From assembly GCA_964304625.1 (NCBI GenBank), contig OZ199839.1, positions 7,502,001 to 7,566,000 on the forward strand: a stretch of DNA of 64,000 nt, given 5' to 3'. How positions within the stretch are numbered: the stretch's first letter is position 1; each line of letters begins with the position of its first letter. The position numbers were made by a program, and so were the translations under genes. Positions 1 to 10,638 of this stretch are shown here, in pieces. Under the pieces are notes generated by a model that was given only the letters and a program-made list of their open reading frames with translations, made no database searches and had not been told where the DNA came from. Source of the stretch: Kudoa neothunni (taxonomy: Eukaryota; Cnidaria).

Positions 1-1500
1 ACAATTTTACTAGCGCATATCCTAATATACATTGCGATTTAACCCAACTCCTTCTCCGGAGTTGGGGTCCTTAAGGTATTCCAATTTCATCATTTTTCGT
101 GTTACTCTGAAAGTAATTTATTGATTTTTTAATGATTCCATAAATAACTTAATTAGGTTTAACATGTAGAATCAAACTATAATTTATTTTCTAAATTAAA
201 AAGTAAGCCTTTGATATAATGTTTATTTCATTGCTTAATATTTTTTCTTATGGAATTTCAAGAAAACTGACTAACGAAATATATTTCTAAATTTTATTTA
301 CTAATTTTCATAAATTTGTTTTCATTTCCTATTGAGTCATATATATGTAATGTTTATGTATTTTTCGACTCGATAACAGATTAGTGAGAAACAACACAAC
401 CCCAAGGCGCGCTTGGCTGGTAATCTTTTGTTTCGCTAAAAAATCTACGTTTACCAACAAAAAAGTAGTTAATGATTCATTTGATGTGATATAACCATAA
501 GAGTACTTGTTTATTTTGGAGAATTCCGTAATTTTTACCCAGCCTAATATAAATTAATGAAATATTGATAGAGGGAGGAGTATTAGGAAAATGATTGTTC
601 TATTACAAATTTATTAAAAAACAGTAGGATCTATCAATATTTTTTGGAAATAATTAGAAATAATAATTATTGGGGTTTGTGTGTAGTATATAATTGTTGC
701 TAAAGTATCACGTGTGACTTAAGTTTTGATATCAACATGTATGTGTTGCGAATTGTTCGCGTGTAAACGTTAAAACATATGTTCGTGCAATTTCGCAAGT
801 ATGAATAACCAAAAATTTTAAAAATGTAGGTTCCCTCAGAATGTGCTCTTTGGATGTCTTATTATAATTATAATATCTCTTAAATATGCGAATAAATAAA
901 AAATTATCCGCAAATACTCTGGTAAATATAACAATCAATAGTGCACCTGAATCACTAAACAATTTATCCCTCATATTCATTTCTGATTTATTTAATGGAA
1001 ACACAAGGATGCGAGGTTTTCAAATATTTTATATTGCGAAAAATTATAATTGAACATATGTGCGGCAAAATTACCTCCGAAACAGTCGGATAATTTACAC
1101 AAGACACTACATAGTTGAGCCTATGTCTCATCGTTACCTATTATTTTTGATGAAATTTAAAAGGGATAAATTGGATCTTTTTTAATTAGATATCTAATAA
1201 AAATTTCGGTATTAAAATTTATGAGATGATTTTATCATATTGGTCTAATTCGATCAGTTTATTTCGGTCTTTTATCTGCGTTTAAAGCAGTAGAAGATGT
1301 AATGATTCTTTTCATTCATCTTTATAAATTACTCAAAATAAGATCACGTTAATTTCGTAATAATTAATGGCATTTAATCCGATTCATCTAAGGTTTTAAA
1401 TGGACCTCAGTAGCACAGCACACGCGTAATTTTTTCACTCGCCGTAGGGGGAGGATTATTATAGGAGAACTACTTTAACTGAGGCCAAAAGATACTTTTT
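1..1500. other. AT-rich stretch without a recognisable gene
   Basis: No coding segment with a recognisable family or splice pattern was found. The only structured item near the edge is a GC-rich hairpin at 43-66. The longest open stretch (minus strand, about 732-1004) has no recognisable motif and is probably chance. Confidence 0.5.
43..66. repeat. GC-rich perfect hairpin
   Basis: CCCAACTCC at 43-51 is the exact reverse complement of GGAGTTGGG at 58-66, leaving a 6-nt loop. A 9-bp GC-rich stem stands out in such AT-rich DNA. It could be the end hairpin of a mobile element cut by the window edge, but nothing else supports that. Confidence 0.5.
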
Positions 1501-1975
1501 TAATTCAAAATTAAGATATTTTGTTAGTTTAATATAATTCCCTAAGATAATTTTAAATATATTATTCTCGACGATGCTAAAATGATCACCTATTTTTTTC
1601 GAAACTTGTGAAATCTTTTGAATTCTAATATATTATATATAATATATGGGAAGGAATTTTTGTTCTCTCAAACATTTCAACAATTTTGGAATTGTATTTT
1701 AAGATGCCATCGAGGATGAATATTTTAAAATGTTTTTGAAATAGCAAATTTGACGTCTATTTGGGAAATATTACGAAAATATAGTATTATATATTTTTCT
1801 CTAAACACTGTTATGTTATTTGATTCAGTATCGTTGATCATTAAATTTGATTAATCAACTTTCCCAAGAAAATATGTCAAGAAAAAACGTATATAAACTA
1901 TCAGTCACATAGTTAAATAGTATTGAAATATTTTTAGTCCTAATTTATTATTTTGATTAAAATATATATATATAT
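1500..1975. repeat. Diverged duplicate of 25,230-25,720
   Basis: By eye this stretch aligns with 25,230-25,720, for example around the shared words TTTGTTAGTTTAAT and ATATTTTTAG, but with many substitutions and small indels, perhaps 75% identity. It directly abuts the nearly identical 1,976-3,800 block. Both copies therefore sit in the same ancestral duplication, yet the gene block looks far younger. Confidence 0.6.
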
Positions 1976-3800
1976 ATCGATTTTAAACTGAATTATAGAA
2001 AAATTTTATTGTCATGAAAAATTGTGTAAAACCGGTCACCGGCAGAATATATAAAGATTATTAGTTACCGTGAGATTTCCCAACATGAGATCGAATATTT
2101 TTGATTCTGGATTAATTATTCTACAATCATCGGGATTTTCGCAATTTCCATTAAGTCTGAAAAAATCACTGAATAATTCGAAACATTGAGCCATATCAAA
2201 GTTTCCCATTATTTTAAACTGAACATTCAATGTTTCGTTAGCGTAGAACGAAGGATCGCAAGGTTCGAAGTTGGACATTTTTCGGCTGTAAGTATGAATA
2301 TATGATTTTGGGTAGCATGGGCTAACGAGGTTCCCACCTTTCGGTGTATTCTACGTAAGACAGCGGTTTTTGATATGAAAATATAATCAACACAAAATAC
2401 CTTTATAATATAGTTGTTGAGCACTATTTCAAAATACTCAGGACCAGCACAATCCATGTAAATTGTATAAATTTGATTTTTACTTTCCAATCGTGCATAT
2501 TTGGATACGAATGCTTGGAGTGCTTGATGGTTGACAGCATCAAAATGGAAAGCCAATACAATTCCATACGTTGAAATATCAATAAGATTATCACTTTCAT
2601 TGATCTTTTGTTGTGAAATTAATAGGGGATATTTTAGAATCAGCAATTAATACCAATGTGACGTTGGATGCCATTTTGTAATAGGCCCAACCTTGATCAA
2701 CACCATTAACATTCAAAATATGTGTATGATTCTGTAATGTGTTATATGAACTAATTTGTTCTTGTAGTATTTGAAGCAATAAATCATGTTTCACAGGGTT
2801 GTAAACTCTAGAATGTATATTATCACAAAATTTCAATTCCAACGTTAACTATACTTGAGCAATCGAAATTCATCCGTAGTGATGATATATACTACGTAAG
2901 ACTCATTATTTTTGACATTAATAAGAATTAATTCATTCATTTTGTCATATATTTCTTTAACAGCAGTGTTGAGTTCGTCATTGGTAACGATAAAAATTCT
3001 ATCTAGCCCTGAATCATGTTTATATATTGAAGGTTCCAAAACATTTGTGAATTACAACGTGCGAGGGTCACGGGTGTTAAGTCAGATGCACTATATTTTA
3101 CGAATTTTTTATTCGTAAAACTTAATACAATTTCAAATTCAATCTAAAATACGTTATTAACAACATTTTGAAATAACACATTTGATACACTCGGATTCTG
3201 ACCTTCCATAATATCACAGAATATATATTGTAGCCCTATAAGTAATGTGGCAAAAAGTGGGAACGTTTTCCGCTGCGAGCTCATATTCATTTGGGTCAAA
3301 TTAGCAGGTAATAAATCAATTGAATTATTCGAATTAATACACTCAGATTATGATTAACAGTGGGGCTATAATCGAATAAAGTGGGTTTATTCTTTCTTAT
3401 AATTTTTTATGCAACTAAAAATCTCGATATATATCGCGTGATTTAATACTTTTTTGTTCTTAAATTAAAAGTATTAATTATTTTATTTTATAATTTTAGT
3501 CAATTCACTATATTACCAACAAATCTAATAATCCAAATAATTAGAACTTATCCTAGGAACTACTCTATACACCCATCTAATTCTTCTCGTGTTAAATCTG
3601 GAAAACTTCCACAATGCTTATAGATCTGTAATAACAGGTGGATCGATGAAAAGTTATTTGAAATTCCTCATAATCTCTTCCTGTTATCATTAGCTGATTT
3701 AGCACACGCATCATGCTTCAAATGATGACCATTCAAATTGCTTCACTTAATTTATTAATTGTCGCAGGATAAATTAATCAAAACTACACCTGGTTATTAT
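1976..3800. repeat. 1.8-kb near-identical duplication, copy 1
   Basis: This block matches 25,727-27,551 in direct orientation with only about ten differences seen by eye, roughly 99% identity. It covers the whole CD39-like gene plus about 500 bp upstream of its start. One edge falls at a TA microsatellite. At the other, similarity stops abruptly just after TACACCTGGTTA. Flanking DNA on the gene's 3' side is also homologous but strongly diverged. Confidence 0.9.
2036..3290 (-). CDS. GDA1/CD39-like nucleoside phosphohydrolase, probable pseudoenzyme, copy 1
   Basis: The protein starts MNMSS at 3290 with a hydrophobic segment (signal peptide or anchor). Exons I can place are about 2855-3009, 2654-2807, 2401-2604 and 2036-2350, joined by GT-AG introns of about 47-50 nt. 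Family fit: the C-terminal half carries SPCYPKSY, EPCDPSFY, a G-x-C-type GNFDMAQCF and paired cysteines, in the order seen in CD39/NTPDases. Upstream, ITTDEFRLL lies where apyrases have ATAGMRLL, NGVDQGWAYY where they have QEEGxxGW, and LIDISTYGI where they have LDLGGAST. No DAG-S-type first motif was found. The nucleotide-binding residues are therefore mostly replaced. It also ends before the usual C-terminal transmembrane helix. The first intron is uncertain: a phase-compatible donor follows the sequence MEG, with its acceptor near 3010. It may be a binding protein without catalysis, or a decaying gene. Confidence 0.7.
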
Positions 3801-4031
3801 AACTTATGTGTAGGGTAGGAAATCATAATTATCTGTCTATTATCTACTATCTAATGATCAACCAATTCTTTTTTTCATACTTTTTGAATATTTAAGATAT
3901 TTCCGACCGTTTCCTGTAAAATGACGTCTCTTCATAACATTTAATAAAGGATAGGACGAGACGTTAAAACGGAATGGATAACGCTTGGGAGAAACTTCCT
4001 TATTACATGGTTGAATCACACGGCAACTCGA

Positions 4032-4456
4032 TGACAGATAGCACATCGGTGACACCCCGGCTCAGAACCATATGGTAATGGGTTCGAATCTGCCGGTGGG
4101 TCTCTATCCCATATTTGGGATCTGTAGTTAAAGTGTACGCTCGCTGTGGAGTGGGGTGCACCAGCGGCCAAATTCACGTGAATAGGAGTTTGAGTCTTCA
4201 GAACCCATCGAAAGGCAAATAATTTACAGGTCTCGCTGAGTCAACTTCCTTAAAGGGATAGGATATGGGGTGTTGGTCGACTTAAGAAGAGGGTGATTAA
4301 TGGGTTAAAGTCCCACACTATCGCATAAAAATAAGGGACGAGGTTTCATGTTACGTCCTGCGGTGCGTACAGCGTTAATGGAAGAGGTCTGACCAACCAG
4401 AATTCCACAACCATCTAAGTTGAGCCAGTGGTTTTCCTTGTAAACAAAAAAGCAGC
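4032..4456 (+). repeat. tRNA-derived SINE, copy 1
   Basis: A pol III B-box-like GGTTCGAATC lies at 4081-4090. An A-box-like TAGCACATCGG lies about 40 bp upstream, which is tRNA-like spacing. The body is GC-richer than its surroundings and ends in TGTAAACAAAAAA. The 3' half matches the reverse complement of 40,106-40,500, including CCCACACTATCGCATAAA here against CCCACACTACCGCATAAA there, and the same A-rich tail. Target-site duplications were not resolved. No protein-coding capacity. Confidence 0.7.
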
Positions 4457-4479
4457 AATATCAAGATGGGCACCGAAGT

Positions 4480-6127
4480 AAAGTCTTGTCATGTTAGCTT
4501 CAAACAGAATGTCAAAGAGCATTGTTTAGTCGAAGTCTTTGCTCAACCAAGATTATTGAATTAAACTCCATATTGTCACCCTACGAGGCTAAAAGTCCTC
4601 TTACCTATAACGTGTGAAAATAGTGTTAAACTCACACGCTTTGCTCTTTGGCAAATAATAAGTACGAAGAGAGATGAACATAAAGTAATACGCGTGTGTG
4701 CTAGATTTTATTTTTGGGTGATGCACGTTTTCACATTTAATGTGATAAAGAAACAGTACACTAGCAGATAATACCGTTAAAAGAGTTACCATATAAGTTC
4801 GTCTTGTATTTTTAACTATTATTAATTATTGATAAACATTCTTGTTCAAATCGTTAACAAAACAATATATCGAATTCATATGACGCTTTCAGAAACAAAC
4901 ATCAGTAATGGCCTCGATTATGTTCATAGGAGGATCATCTCGCCTTAGATAACGTTAGTTACAAGGAAATTACTCGAACAACAATGTTCGGTTATGTAGA
5001 ACGAGAGATTTTGTGACATATTTTAATGACATCACTACCATAAAATAACATATTTACTCCGTAATAAATTAAAAATAATATATTTTGAAATTATTCACTA
5101 TATTTATTAACACATATACAGTGGGTGAGCGGTAATACGCATTTTTGCTTTTTCATATAGGATCTACAACTTGTTGAACACATCACTTAAGATCGTGTTT
5201 ATACATTAATTTAATTGAATTTTTACATCTAAAACATAATTTTTGGACAAAAATTAAATAAAAGATTGTAATTTAAAGGCATTGTTGGGTAATACGCAGC
5301 TTTTTTTCCAAAAACGTGATTTTAAAATCGTGCGTTGATATTGGTAGATTTGTATGTATGGTTGACAAAAATCTTCATGATATGATTATAATAAATTAGC
5401 ACCAAAGCCCCGCTTCCTATAATCTCCTTTCCCGGTCAAGTAGACTAAATCCTTGAGTAGGCCAAGGCCATTTTAAATTTATAGTAAATTAAGAGTATTC
5501 GGACAAATAGAACAAAGATTACACATATAAAATTAAATTTATTTGACTAATATAAAAATGATGTAATACCCGAAAATAAACATTTATTAATTAGTTTTTG
5601 GTTATAAAATATAATAATTCGCCATTTATTTATAATCTACTGAAATACCAAATTTTGATATGTGAATATATGATCTACTTAGGTTTCTTGAGTGTTAATT
5701 GTTACGTTTTACATATTACGTTCACAAACAAGTACGTTTAAAGAAAGTAAACATAAATATCAAATGAGTTTACTTTAATTTATTTTAATTTTGTAACGCA
5801 TTAATATATAAAACGCGGCAACCAATGAATTCTGAATTAATATTTTGCTACCCAACCTATTATTACCTTCCTTATTTGAACTAATTAAAATATCAAGTTA
5901 TTTTTTTATAATTTTAACGAAATGATCTATATGTTTGCATAAATCCTCAAATCATACCACGTGACAACGTTGTTTGTTTTTTTGTAGGATGCAAACCTTT
6001 TATAATTGTTTATGTAGTTTTCTGCGTTAAAATTTCCGTTTTCATTGATTATTAATTAATACGTTTATGGATGGGTCGCCCCTTATAATATTACCGCATT
6101 AGATAGATAAAGCCGACAATGTATACT
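4480..6127. other. Intergenic, possible TIR-type repeat remnants
   Basis: No gene is recognisable. The phrase GGTAATACGCA occurs at about 5,132 and 5,287. The first lies next to CAGTGGGTGAGC, which resembles a Tc1-like terminus. Related motifs in opposite orientation occur near 14,660 and 15,868. These may be ends of a non-autonomous DNA transposon, but no paired element could be closed. Confidence 0.35.
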
Positions 6128-6128
6128 A

Positions 6129-8316
6129 CAGTCGAACCTCGTTTAACCGAAAATCGGATATCCGAACGATTTTTTAAAATTTATTTGAAATCGGTGTATA
6201 TTTTAAATGAAAAAATTTTGTCTAACAGAAAATTCAATAATCGCAATCCGAAACAACTTCTTGCTGGAATTTTCGAATAAAGTGCTTTTCGCACATACCC
6301 ATTTTATGTTAAATACGACTAAATGTAACTTTAATATAACTTTATTTGAGAAGTTTTGTGGGTGCGATCATAATTAATTAACATAAAAAACTTTATAATT
6401 TCAAACGAATGAGTTTTGATTTAAATTTAGGGAATCATTTTATAACCGGTTTGAGTATGAGTAAAGTTAGTCTAACGTCGCGTAGTTTAAAAATGTAAAC
6501 AATGCGTGGCCAGGAGCCTCCAAGAGTTGTTTTAAAGTCAAGCGGTAAAGAATTTATCTGTGAAATGTAAGTAAGCAAATAATCCAAAAAAGACTCTATC
6601 CGAAGTATCGCATGCTTTTTACAAGGAAAAAGATTGAAAATTGGGAAAGCACTATTGCAGTCATTCTATCTACACAACTCCAATAAATGGAATATGATGG
6701 AATCTTCGAATCAAATGACATCTCGGGGCGGGGGAAAATGACAAACTTGAAAAGGCCCTTTACTTATGGATATATCAAGTCAATTCACAAAACGTGTGTA
6801 TTAATGGGAATATTATTGTGGAAAAAACAAAATGATTCGCCACCAAACTCTGAATAAAGGATATTTCCTTTTCTTCTGGATGACTTCATCTTTTTAAGAA
6901 ACGATATAAAATTTCGTCTAAACATGTTAAAGGAGATGCTGGTTCTGTGGCCATTGAAGATGTTGAGGAAACAAGAAATGAGCCTAAAGCCGCCTTCAAA
7001 TCCTATTCTAAAAATGATATTTATAAAGCGGATGAAACCGGGTTATTCTATCATCCGGGGTCAAACAGAACTCTTTCAAGTTTTCACCGATCTGGAACCA
7101 AAAATTCAAAAGATCGTATCACCATACTCTTTTGTTTGAATGAATCCGGCACACACAAAATACACCTTTAGTGATTGGGAAATCAATGAAACTACGATGT
7201 TTCAAACATTTCGACCCAACACATTATGCATTATGTGACGTACAACTCCAACACAAAGGCATGGGTGACCTCCATTACCTTCGAAGGTTTTCTAAACAAT
7301 TTAAATTCCATGATGAAGTCCCAAACAGGCACATTCTTCTGTTGCTCGATAATGCAACAAGCCATAATCAAGCTGATCTCTCTAATGTAAAAATTATGAT
7401 GTTACCTCCAAAGTTAACATCTCACTTGCAACCTCTTGATGCTGGAATAGTCAAGTCATTCAAATCAAAATATAGAACGTTGGTTACCAAAAAAATTTAT
7501 TGAGAAAATAGAAAGTGATAATAAACTTAATATAAATTTACAAGATGCAATAAGATTTACTCATGAATCATGGAATTCTGTTTCTCAGAGTACCATTCAA
7601 AATTGTTGGATTCATACTGGAATAGTTCCCGGTAAAGATGTCATTCTACTAATGATGATTTACTAAGTGATCTTCTAAAAGTTATCCCTACATGCCGTTA
7701 CCAAAGTGCTAGAGAATATGTAGACTGCAACAAGGAATTAACAACGGTGAAATTATTACTGAGGAAGAAATTATCGAAATCATAAAAGATGATGATGATG
7801 ATGATAATAACTCTATATTATCCGAAGATGCTGATATAGAAACCCCAGTTATCAGCGATCGAAAAGCTATCACCACTACCATAAAATATATCGAACAACT
7901 CAGAGTTCATGACTTAGAAAGTGAGAGAAAATTAAAAGACGAATTAATAACCATACTGACTCGATTCAAATGAAATTTTGAAAGGTCTAACTTCGGAAAA
8001 ATGGAACAAACACTTATTTATTTAGATAATCAGTAAATAAATTATAATGTATAATCATATATAAATTAATCTGTCACAGTTTCCCGGCATTTGATTGTTT
8101 GTGCTTCATTCCTTGTGTATTTTTCAAATTTTATTTAAAATATTTATTTCATCAGAATAAATAAAAGGCCGCAGAATTGGTTAATGTAGTTTTACAAACA
8201 AAATAATATTTTAGTTATGCGCATACGTACTCATTGAACCTCGTTTAACCGAAATTTTAGTATCTGAAAGGAAAATGCCAGGTCCCCAGATTTCCGGATA
8301 AAGGGGGTTCGACTGT
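6129..8316 (+). mobile_element. Tigger/pogo element with terminal inverted repeats
   Basis: The left end begins CAGTCGAACCTCGTTTAACC. The right end closes GGGGGTTCGACTG, its imperfect complement. The left end follows TA, the usual target of this superfamily; the right flank no longer shows it. The element is about 2.19 kb and encloses a transposase remnant. Just inside the right end (about 8,233) there is an extra copy of the terminal sequence in direct orientation, so the last 90 bp form a miniature inverted repeat of their own. Confidence 0.8.
6522..7972 (+). pseudogene. Tigger (CENP-B/DDE-1 type) transposase, decayed
   Basis: A CENP-B-type helix-turn-helix segment (QVNSQNVCINGN, then FSSGxLHLFKKRY) precedes the DDE core. 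All three acidic motifs are visible: YKADETGLFYH, ILLLLDNATSH and LQPLDAGIVKSFK, at about 7,030, 7,340 and 7,435. The C terminus is acidic, with a run of five or more Asp encoded by a GAT repeat at about 7,787. The frame is interrupted by several stops and shifts, including a stop after IHL (about 7,171) and another after KKIY (7,501). No functional protein is expected. Confidence 0.85.
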
Positions 8317-8344
8317 TTTTAAGGGTTATTTACCGATTATTATT

Positions 8345-9267
8345 AGGATTGCGCGAATGATCTCTCCAAGAAGATCTTTTGGTAAGATTTTTTGCAATGA
8401 GGATAAATCTATACAATATCTTATCAATATTAGTATCTTCGAAGCACCAACTAACTGTATAAAATGTAATGGAACTAGCCATTCTATACATCGAAAAAAT
8501 TGACGATGTTGCACCAAAATGCGAGGAGAAGAAACATCAATTTTGGAGTCAATATCTTTCAGTAATATGAAAATTAAACTTCACGATTTTTTGAAGTTAT
8601 CATATTATTGGTTGGTGGGTGTAAAAAGTGTTAACCTGGGCACAATTACCAATTATTGTCACTATCGTGGCCAGCTGGTGGCAGATAATCTGGATTTTGA
8701 GGATAAAATATAATTGTAGAGATTGATTATTCGAAATTTGGAAAGGGAAAGCATAACAGAGGGCATGGCGTTGACGGAGCACAGATTCTTGGAGATGTAG
8801 AAAGGACATCAGATCGAAAAATGTTTTTGGTGGAGGTTACTGACAGAACCCTTGAGATTTTTATCCAAAAAATTAAAATGTACGCCCATCCTGTCTCTAT
8901 TATCATAATCGATTGCTTCAAAAGTTATGAATACTACACAATTTCTACACTCACCTCATTGTAAATCACAGTAGAGAATATGTGGATGATACCACAGAAG
9001 CTCATACAAACACCATTGAAGGCACTTGGGATGCTATCAATTATAAAATATCATAAAGAAACAGGACATCTTCGGTTAATGAAGATGGTTCTGTCAGTAT
9101 GGATGGTGTCAACGAATTTCTCGGTGAATTTCAATGGAGAAGGAAAAACAATAACGATTTATGGGGTGGCTTTATATCATCGTTAAAAAAATTTTAATTT
9201 GCTACAAATTCAATTAAATTTGTATTTGTTGTGTTTTTCATATTTTCTTTCGATTGCGCTAATCCTA
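8345..9267 (+). mobile_element. Merlin (IS1016-like) element, decayed
   Basis: The transposase remnant spans about 8,519-9,190. TNYCHYRGQLVADN, a DDE first motif IDYSKFGKGKHNRGHG, VERTSDRKMFLVEV, the second motif IIDCFKSY and a third HTNTIEGTWDAINY are in Merlin/ISXO2-like order. At least two frame changes and a stop separate these pieces. Possible terminal repeats are AGGATTGCGCGAATGA near 8,345 and its imperfect complement at 9,248-9,267. Target duplication is not clear. The element sits directly next to the Tigger right end. Confidence 0.8.
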
Positions 9268-9399
9268 TGTTAGTTTGAGATTAGGGGGTTTATATTGAAG
9301 CTCAGCCATTTTATCTTTCCATATGTGTGCTCAAATTGGGCGGTATGTCTGTCTATAAATAATGAAAAATGCACACACACACGGATTTCCGGTTTTCTT

Positions 9400-10130
9400 T
9401 ATATAGTTGATGGAGAGACTGGAATCAGGAAATACTTGTTTTATAACTTTCCTTTCCGCAATGTCTTTATCAGTCAGGAATACCTTGGTTTTTGTTTATA
9501 TCGTTGGATTGTGCTTCTTCATTGTTTAAAGGGACCAAGAAAAAACTTCTTTGGTCTCTTCAACCAACATTCCAACTGCGACTACCTCAATAGTCCCTCT
9601 AACATCCATAATAGCGGAAAAATATACCGAGGCCCTGAAGTTTAACAGTTTACATGTGGAATCCATCAAAATTATTTCTGGGTATGCCTGAAGTGGTTTA
9701 TTCATCCGTGAATCTTGAAAAAAATCTCTTGAACTCATTGTTGTTTTCCAATATCTCTATACATCTTCCTTGTTTATTAAATTTTTTAAAAGTTCCAGGC
9801 TCTTTGTGTATGATTTGAAAAAATATTTCATGTTAGGCAGTTTTTCTCGTAATATTTATATTTGTTCTTGGATTACTTTGGAATTTCCGTTAACTTGAAC
9901 AAATTGAGCGATGTCACTTTCATCCTTTGATATTTTATTTCTATAATGCAAAAATTGTGATGAAAAGTTCATAGAATCATGGTTATGGGATAAGTCAAGG
10001 GATTTTAGCACAATTTTTTTTCTATCGGCGATGGCTGAAAATTTTAGAAACATTGGACATGCTTTGTAGCAAGAATCCGAATTTCTTTGGCCAGCAGATC
10101 GCATTCTCAAAAATACTTGCAATATTTAAT
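9400..10130 (-). pseudogene. MULE transposase of the FAR1/ZSWIM3-like type, fragment
   Basis: The upstream piece (about 9,856-10,122) has GQRNSDSCYKACPMFLKFSA followed by SLDLSHNHD. This is the WRKY/GCM1-like FAR1 DNA-binding fold with Cys and His at the expected spacing. The downstream piece (9,526-9,738) has KPLQAYPEIILMDSTCKLLN and VVAVGMLVEETKEVFSW, the start of the MULE catalytic domain with its first Asp. The rest of the catalytic domain and the SWIM finger are missing, so the copy is truncated towards the Merlin element. Confidence 0.75.
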
Positions 10131-10581
10131 TAAATTTTTGGATAAATTCCGTTTTTTCCGCAATTAAAACAGCAATATTTTATATGATGATACTTAAGTA
10201 TTGGATTTAACGTTTTATCGCATCGCTTCTAGGTGGTTTCGATGGTTTTAGAGTCATATGGATAGACTGTCCATGGAGTTTTGTTCGTATTCTTCTATTT
10301 TCAACTTTAGTTCTTCAAAACTGCCAAAAGTATTTCCGATTTGAAAAATCATATTAAGTTCAACCAAACTCATTTCTTAAACACACGCGTAGGATTAAAA
10401 TCAAAATGTTTCTTTAACTATAACCAAATATCTTTAATTGTAACAACTCTGTATTTATGATTTTGGTGGTCTTGTGAAAAATCTTACATTTTTATACAAT
10501 AATTTTGTATTACAGTATTAAGGGATGATTACAATAAAATCAACGCACGTTACAATAAAACTAAAACTATTACAATACCGG

Positions 10582-10602
10582 GTTTTTACCCCGAATCCGA
10601 AC
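10582..10602 (+). repeat. Terminal-repeat-like sequence, left partner
   Basis: GTTTTTACCCCGAATCCGAAC here matches the reverse complement of 13,970-13,990 at 19 of 21 positions. The pair brackets a Tc1-like transposase and a second Tigger remnant. It may be the terminal repeats of one element into which the other was inserted. Confidence 0.55.
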
Positions 10603-10638
10603 TGTGTGTAGGTCAAATCCGGATTTGTAGTGACCAAG

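Noticed and set aside
2845-3039. Integrin or alpha2-delta VWA-like domain in the duplicated gene
   Set aside because: Considered because of RIFIVTNDEL, but after splicing the whole protein follows the CD39 motif and cysteine order much better.
4032-4104. Functional tRNA gene
   Set aside because: B-box word present, but the T-stem and acceptor stem do not pair; better explained as a SINE head.
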